The notes under the pieces were generated by a model, which had not been told where the DNA came from, did no database searches, and was given only the letters and a program-made list of their open reading frames with translations. Shown piece by piece: positions 33,757-40,331 of a stretch of DNA of 40,331 nucleotides; position 1 is the stretch's first letter; each line of letters starts with the position of its first letter. The position numbers were made by a program, and so were the translations under genes. Source of the stretch: Helochares maculicollis (lineage: Eukaryota > Arthropoda > Insecta > Coleoptera > Hydrophilidae). Location of the stretch: NCBI GenBank assembly GCA_033557835.1, contig JAWQRO010000388.1, forward strand, positions 1 through 40,331. The letters are read 5' to 3'.

Positions 33757-36700
33757 AGGTATCTTGATTATAAACAAAACAATTGAGATTCTACTCGACC
33801 ATTGCACTTGTTCTCATAGCAGACGAGTGACAGGCGAGCACCCAGGAAACAGCTCAAGCAGGGGAACCTTTTTCTTTCGGTGATACGCTGCGTTTCCTGT
33901 GGTTTTTTTGTTTATCAGTAGGCGGTAGTAGAGTTATCGTGACTGTTTACATAGCACGAGTTGTCTTTACAAAGCCTGGATGGTGCTGTTTTAGCCGGTA
34001 AAACTGTGTTACAGCCCTGAAACAAAAATGACTTTGTTAATAAGATATTAATTCGCGTTATTATAGTAGTTATAATCATAAACGGCCTTAACTTTATTAA
34101 CAAGCAACGTCTGATGTCTCGAACCCATGCATTCATTACACATTGTGACACATACTAATATTTATTTTATATAAATTTCGTACATCATGTAATAATCTCC
34201 AAGTAAATATTTATTCATAGTGCTAACGCAAAAGCATTGTATAAACCAGCGTAAATCATTTTTAAATTTTTTGTTCCTAATTTATATTTAGCAGCCATTT
34301 ACTTTGCTTGTGCTCAAGGCACCTTACTCGGAGTGTTAAAAGTTTGGTTTTAATCTGTGGAATCATAGAAATTAGAAAATCATCGCAGAAAACCGTTTTG
34401 CCAGGTACCTTAATTAAAACACACAGACCTATTATACTTAAAAAAAAATAAATGCTTGGTACTTCTGCAGTAATTTTGTTAGGATATGATATTGTTTTAC
34501 CCTGTCTCTTAGTTTTAATCCTCTGACAAACAAATATATCTCGTTGCGAAACGAACACGCTTTAGCGAGACAAACTCGGAATTTGCTCGCAAAGTCAGAT
34601 TACATTAAGAAGCTTCTCTTACTTGGGAGTCACCAGTTTCTAATTTTAAGTAAGCGGAGCGTGTGTGATTCTTCATATACTATATTGCATGTATATTTTC
34701 ATATTCGTAGCAACTAAAAGACCGTCGTCAGGTTTATAGATTTAGAATGCAAGTTCATAGGCACTAAAGTATAGCCATCAGGTTTAAAGAGCTTAGATAT
34801 TTTTGACTAACTTTTTATGTGCATTGTTGTCTCTTACGATACGCTTATGCGTCCGCGGTTCATGAAGTTTACTGAATTTTGCGCCTAAATAATGTACAAA
34901 ACAATGAAAATTTAAACTGCACAACACTAAATTATCTCAATTAAATTAGGCGTTTAAAGGATGTGGCTAACAGACTTAAAATTCGAAGGAATACCAAATA
35001 GAAAATTTTAACATTAATAAAGAAGCATTTGCGATGTTCCGATCATGTTCAAATTTTGTATCTACTGTATTTCTCTGGCATTTATGATGTGTACGAAATT
35101 TCAATTCGCTGGCGCCGTTTTAACGACTACTTTACTTGAAAAAGTGTCATAACTGAGTGGGTAAACTTGCCGTGATCTTACAGATCAATAATTTGACGGT
35201 GATAACTATATGATAAATTACTTTTCTCTCACACTTGCACGTACACAGACAGATATCATGCTGAAAATTGTCAAAATGGACTCCTGTCTATACTTCATAT
35301 AGTAATACGGGAATGTAAAAACACTATACATCTATAAACTATGCGGTATTCTTCGTATTAATGAAGGTGTACGTCAAAAAGTTTTAGGATTGATATTCAT
35401 TGAAGAATTGGTAAGTTGTACTCTTTTTGCAATGGTTAGTAATCAGCTTATAGCAAGGCTATAAAATCAAAACACATTTACACATAATTATAATAGATTC
35501 ACTATGTCGATAATATTGAACGAATTTCATTACAATTTAAGAACTTATCTCACTAATGGGTTTCCTGAAGTGCAGCGTAGATTATTTTAAACAATTATAA
35601 ATAAATTTAGAAAACTATTGAGCATAATACAAGGAGGATGTAATAAAACAATTTTATCGGTGATTGTATCTAGATTTGTTTTAAACTTTAGAAGCAGACC
35701 TTGCTGAATGCGCAGCAAAATACATCTTCTAGTTGTTTAAAAATGACTTAATTCTCTTGTTCATTTCAAGAATGTTTGGACGCTTTTGTCAGTTACACAC
35801 AACTATCGCAAAATACAAAAGTATGCACACGAAGTTCACAAAGATCATATCTGCAGCAGACTGCCATTCCATATTTCAAATTTTAAAAATCGTCTGCCGT
35901 TTATATTTCAAGCAGACATGCCGCGCATTTATGGATGGGACGAATTTAGTTTAACCTTGGATTAGCCCCAGTGTAAAATGATAACACTCAAAATACTTCG
36001 AGACCACCAATTCAACGAAAAGTGCTCGTTTTCGAAAAGAACCAGCACGTTTATATCATAATTTCCTTACGACTTTTTAATTCGTTTATTTTTTTCGTTA
36101 ATTGATGCAATTGGCGTCTTTATTGCACATTATTTCACTTTATACCCAGTTACCATAAAGACAAATTGCAGAGTAATGTAGTTTGTATATATTTTCGTCG
36201 TCGTTCTCCGTAAACGTCTTATTTAAAGCCCATTAAATTAGCGAAAAACAAATATTTACCCGACGATAATAATCTGTATTTTCCATGAGGCAAAAAGGCG
36301 GTAATCGTCAAATTGTGTGTGTCAACTCACCAGCTTACATTAACAATTTAAATAACAGCGATACTAATAAAATTTTTAACGTATCGACCTAGAACATGAA
36401 AAGAAAGGTCAATAATACTACAAATATTAACAGTTTGCATACACATAATTATATTATGTAAATAAACGCGTGTTTACAGTATTATGTTTAACTGTATTTA
36501 TCTAATTCCAACTAAAATCGTCCGGTTATAACTTATTGTATGAAGATTAAATAATGTTGCTTTTAAATTGATGAGTAAGGGAGGGAACACCCTTAATGGA
36601 GTAAGGATATCTACACGGAGATCGGATATTAATTATTTTTCCGTAAAAATAGATTTTCTCCGAATAAGAAATTGAATGAGTAGCAAAAATAGTCTGCTGG

Positions 36701-37060
36701 GGATCATTGAAAAGGTAATTGGAATGCTGAAGTACGCTGGTTCAGAGAATGAATAAAATTCGCCTGGTTTTTAGTTGCCTCCACTTGTCATAACGGAGTC
36801 GTCTTATAAGGAAAGCGCAATTGAAATGTTAGCATTGCATGCCTTAAACAGAGCTAAAACAAGTAAAGTAGCTGTTTCTTTTTAATTTTTCTAGGATATC
36901 TTGCGTTTCCATCTAATTGTATGTAACAGTTATTTAGATCAAATCTGGGCATGTGAATTTCATAGCGGAATTTTGGGAAGACAACAGCTGTTATTGTTTA
37001 TATATTTTAACTTTGGTTATAAGTACTTCGATATACAAAAACGAAATATGTACAATAATA
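33757..37060. other. intergenic spacer
   Basis: The G/C-richer patch at 33800-33910, upstream of the FAM43 TATA box, may hold promoter elements. The rest is AT-rich with no recognised gene or transposon. Any downstream exon of the alpha-arrestin gene would fall here. Confidence 0.4.
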
Positions 37061-38008
37061 TTACGGAGGTTTATGTCCTACCCCTACTGGGACTTCGATG
37101 TTAACTTTCATGCTTCGCGATAGTATTACGAATACCGATAGAAAATGTTCAGCGTTCACCAACGAAGTATTGGAAAAATCTGGGACCAGCATGGTGGACG
37201 GCAAGCGTAATTCAATCAATGATGATACTTCTTTGCCCGAGGGGACAGCCGTAGGTGTTTTTTGACGGTGCAGGATTTTGGCTTCTGTTTTAGTTTTTAA
37301 ATCGCCCAAAATCTTTCCAGTACACGTAAGTTTTTGGACAATTTGCACCTCAGTTTTCCACACTTTAACGCCCGAGTAATTTGCAATAAAAAGCACTATA
37401 TAAATCAGTTCCCCAACGAACATAAAAGATTTAGATAAGGAAATTTCTACTAAAATCTCTCCTCCTCTAATAGTAAAGCATCCACAGTTCAAGCGATTCA
37501 CTCTCGTTTCACGATGCTCTTTCACTGGAGTTGGAAATATGTTTCCAATAAGTAAATATAGAGGATGGAGAATCCTAAATATTAAATTTGCCCCTATATG
37601 CGTCTTTCCAGGTCGTTCTATCACGGCGTCTAACCAATATCTAATGGTCAAAATGTCACCTTCTGTACTACAAGGTATAATTGAAGGGATATGAAAAGTA
37701 AATGGATAAATTCGCCATCCAGATGAGACACTAATAGGTTTTTGATTGCTCATCAAATATAGCTCTTCGTTAAGGTAGTCTTCCCTTGCTGATACTGGTT
37801 CTCTAGAGTATCGCCTGTATGTGTTATTCAACGGTTTCGGGTAAAAAACTTTTTCATGCCATTCTACTAGTGCACTTCCTAACAGTTTAATACGGATAGA
37901 ATTTATGAAGTCTTCAGTACTGAAACAGCATTCTAGGCGCGCATTGATGATATCTCCTGCGTAATAGGCTTTGTCATATTCTTCTAAATGAATTTTACAA
38001 AAAGACAT
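37061..38008 (-). CDS. alpha-arrestin (arrestin domain-containing protein), 315 aa
   Basis: A single open frame of two arrestin-fold domains. The N domain is about residues 1-150: YDKAYYAGDIINARLECCF, IRIKLLGSALVEWHE and ITGRYWLDA-like IRYWLDAVIERPGK. The C domain is about 165-305: GGEILVEISLSKSFMFVGE, then LIELRLPSTMLVPDFSNTS and MKVNIEVPVGVG. ATG 38006-38008 has a favourable GGCGGCAAATG context. Family members (ARRDC/TXNIP, yeast ART proteins) recruit NEDD4-type ubiquitin ligases to membrane cargo through C-terminal PPxY motifs. Here the frame stops right after the C domain (GHKPP) with no PPxY, so it is either a tailless member or continues in another exon. GGG|GTAGGA near the end could serve as a weak donor. 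It is not a visual beta-arrestin. Confidence 0.88.
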   Translation of the reverse strand: MSFCKIHLEEYDKAYYAGDIINARLECCFSTEDFINSIRIKLLGSALVEWHEKVFYPKPLNNTYRRYSREPVSAREDYLNEELYLMSNQKPISVSSGWRIYPFTFHIPSIIPCSTEGDILTIRYWLDAVIERPGKTHIGANLIFRILHPLYLLIGNIFPTPVKEHRETRVNRLNCGCFTIRGGEILVEISLSKSFMFVGELIYIVLFIANYSGVKVWKTEVQIVQKLTCTGKILGDLKTKTEAKILHRQKTPTAVPSGKEVSSLIELRLPSTMLVPDFSNTSLVNAEHFLSVFVILSRSMKVNIEVPVGVGHKPP

Positions 38009-40287
38009 TTGCCGCCAGAAAATTTCGATTTGGTAAGCCTTGTTCGTTTTGCTACAAAGAGACTGTTAAATACACTCTCCTCGCCAATTTATGCCTAGAC
38101 AAAGTTTCTACGTCTTCTTTTTGTCAACCAAAATTAGGTTCTTCTTCCTTTTTGTAAAACATCAAATTGTTATACTTATCGTTTTATGTTCATTGTCTTA
38201 AAAGTCTTTTATTTTGGCCATGTTCTTATGGCTAAAGACCATTAGATAAACTTGGTCAGGTTTAAAAATCGACATTTATCCGATACCGACAACGAAAATC
38301 ACCCAATTAACTTACGTAGCCTCTTTTGTAAACCCTCTGATTTTTTTTCTAACTTTATTTATAAAAAAAGTCATGGCACTTGAAATCTCAAGGTTGTTAG
38401 TTTGCTGCGTATTGCTATGCATACTAAATATGTGTATTACGTTTATGCATTCTCTCCTTATCAAAAAATTACATACATAAAAAATGAGGTTACCAATCGG
38501 CTCAGGTCTGTAAAACAGTACATGTTTCATATGACACAAATAAAATGCAAAGTACGTGCCAAAAATCCCAAAAGATCTTATCAATTGTCTACAAATCTCT
38601 TCACTTGATAAGAGAAGTGGCACTTCAAGTTGTGTTTTTCTAGACTTTCATTCGGCTATTGACGTATTTGTATAACTTTGATTCTAAAGAGCAGATTTTA
38701 TTACTTAATTAGTAACAAATGGGAGAATAAGTAATAGTACAATCAATGCATGACCATTGAAAAATTTATTTAACAGCTTACACGAGAAGTTTCCCACGGG
38801 CTAACCAGATTAGTTTTGGAAGCAAAAAATAATTAAATTGCTAATAATGTTACTCAGTAGATATGTGGTTGGAATTGCAAGACGGAGCAAGTTCGATACG
38901 CATTTACCTTGAATGGAAATTAGCAAACAAATTTAAATTACAGAAATTATGTAACGATTTTTCTTCAAACCTAATTGATTTGACGTCAATTGCTCTACAT
39001 GTAAAAATACTAAATAAGGGGTTTGATACAAGAAACAAACATATAAACTTAGGCAATAAACAATAAATAGTCGACGGCAAATTGCTCACAAAAAATGTAT
39101 TGAATATTTTATTTATTGGCCTATTAAATTGGGCTAGACGTAAAAAATACGTTAAAATTTGTTAAAAAAATCTTGGAAAACATTTTTTGTTGAAATGTTA
39201 TTTTAGTTATGTTTTAGACAATTAAACATGAAACCTGAAATGAAAAAATAATGCTGGCAATAAAAAAAATCAGTCATTAAAATGGACTCATCATGGATTC
39301 GGAGAAAAAACAGCAATTTTAATATTTATGTTGCATCAATCCTGACAATTTGCATAAGCAACAACACAAATTGCTTTCTATCTGACCGGAATAAAAAATA
39401 ATTTGCTTTGCAACTACTTCTCATGGTCCAAAGTGTCATATGCAAATTTTTTGCAGGAAACTATTCAACCAAAGGTTGATGCGATAGAAATATGTTTATT
39501 GTTGCAAAAGCTTTCTGCGACGAATAATAATTTTTTGTCCACCGTGATTGCACTGCAGGTGTGGGGAATTTATTATATCCCTCGATCATCACAATTCTTC
39601 TACTAGCTTAATCAATAGAAATCCATTACCATATACTGTGTAGCTAGAACTAGAAAGTTTTATTGATTTGTTTTTGGCACTACCACTTGGATTGCGAAGA
39701 TGAAAAATGAAGGGCATTAAAAAGTATTAAATGATATTTATTAGCTTCCTATTATTTGTTTAAAATCAAGGCTATATGTTAAAATGACTCTAAAATTTAA
39801 TTGTTTGGCAAATGAATAGTAAATTGTAACACAATAAAATAGTTAAAAATTAGTTGAGGTTACAGTTTTCATGTCTATGTGCATTTTATCCATAACAACT
39901 CATACAGTTTCTGTAGATTTCTATCTATTTGTTTAGCAATATCAATTGTAAAAATACTATTTAAATGTTGCAATCAACATCAATAATGCCTCATTAACAT
40001 ATGTGATTTCTTAGAAAAATCTTAATAATTGTGTTGTTATTTTACGTGTTGTATTTCACTACTTTAAAAACAGATCGATAAACTTAAAGAAAGATAATAA
40101 ACACCGTTATGTAATCAGATTAGCAAGTACGTAACGTTACACTGAACAATATTTTTAGGGTGTAACTTTGCATGTTGCGCAAGTCGAGCTCTTGCGAAAC
40201 TTTGATAACAATAATTCGAACCAGGTTTGTGAGGATTTCAATTTATGAAAAGCAAACAACTACAAAATGAAAAGCAACTGTACAAAC

Positions 40288-40290
<3 letters not shown>
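38009..40290. other. AT-rich spacer
   Basis: No gene, RNA or transposon was recognised. The minus-strand frame 38312-38623 and plus-strand frame 39403-39606 lack family similarity and splice context. Confidence 0.4.

Positions 40291-40331
<41 letters not shown>
40291..40331. repeat. (TA)n microsatellite at the window end
   Basis: An uninterrupted TA tract of 41 bases reaches the window edge, so its full length is unknown. Confidence 0.98.

Noticed and set aside
37061..38008. Visual arrestin acting with the nearby opsin
   Set aside because: The motifs (LVEWHE, RYWLDA, GGEILVEISLSKS) are those of alpha-arrestins. Visual beta-arrestins have different conserved blocks.
1..40331. CRISPR arrays, tRNA or rRNA genes, integrated virus genes
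   Set aside because: Both strands were read for regular spaced repeats, tRNA box motifs and viral protein motifs. None was convincing, and the only repeats are the minisatellite and TA tract.

Overview
This is a strongly AT-rich animal nuclear fragment with short GT-AG introns, insect-type genes and many decayed transposons. The best taxonomic clue is a complete long-wavelength-sensitive (LW) opsin at 21419-22744. Its N-terminus and helices read like beetle LW opsins as I remember them, so I infer an insect, probably a beetle (Coleoptera). No bacterial genes, CRISPR array, tRNA or rRNA was recognised.

Layout. 1-1120: a mariner 3' end abuts an inverted, older IS630/Tc1-type transposase relic. 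1934-2274: a 21-bp minisatellite. About 3438-3720: a possible first exon of a minus-strand gene that leaves the window to the left. 5275-6060 and 8427-9265: two more mariner relics, the second with matching inverted repeats and TA flanks. 13710-20580 (minus): a three-coding-exon gene for a 337-residue RGG/Gly-Tyr-Gln-rich protein. Its 5.4-kb intron holds two mariner relics and a jockey-like LINE relic. 20700-22890 (plus): the LW opsin, head to head with the RGG gene, with a TATA box, homeodomain-type palindromes, a 5' UTR intron and a poly(A) signal. 23999-24400: a diverged copy of the last opsin codons and 3' flank. 27196-33669 (minus): a FAM43-family PID-domain gene whose PID domain is split by a 4.9-kb intron containing another mariner relic. 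37061-38008 (minus): a single-exon alpha-arrestin. The window ends in a (TA)n microsatellite.

The four genes do not form a pathway. The opsin is a phototransduction receptor, the RGG protein is a probable RNA-binding factor, FAM43 is a PID-fold protein of unclear role, and the alpha-arrestin belongs to a trafficking-adaptor family distinct from visual arrestins. The observations most worth following are the partial tandem duplication at the opsin 3' end, the homeodomain-type sites in the opsin promoter, two unusual opsin helix residues, and the RGG protein that lacks a visible RNA-binding fold. I found no convincing wholly new system.
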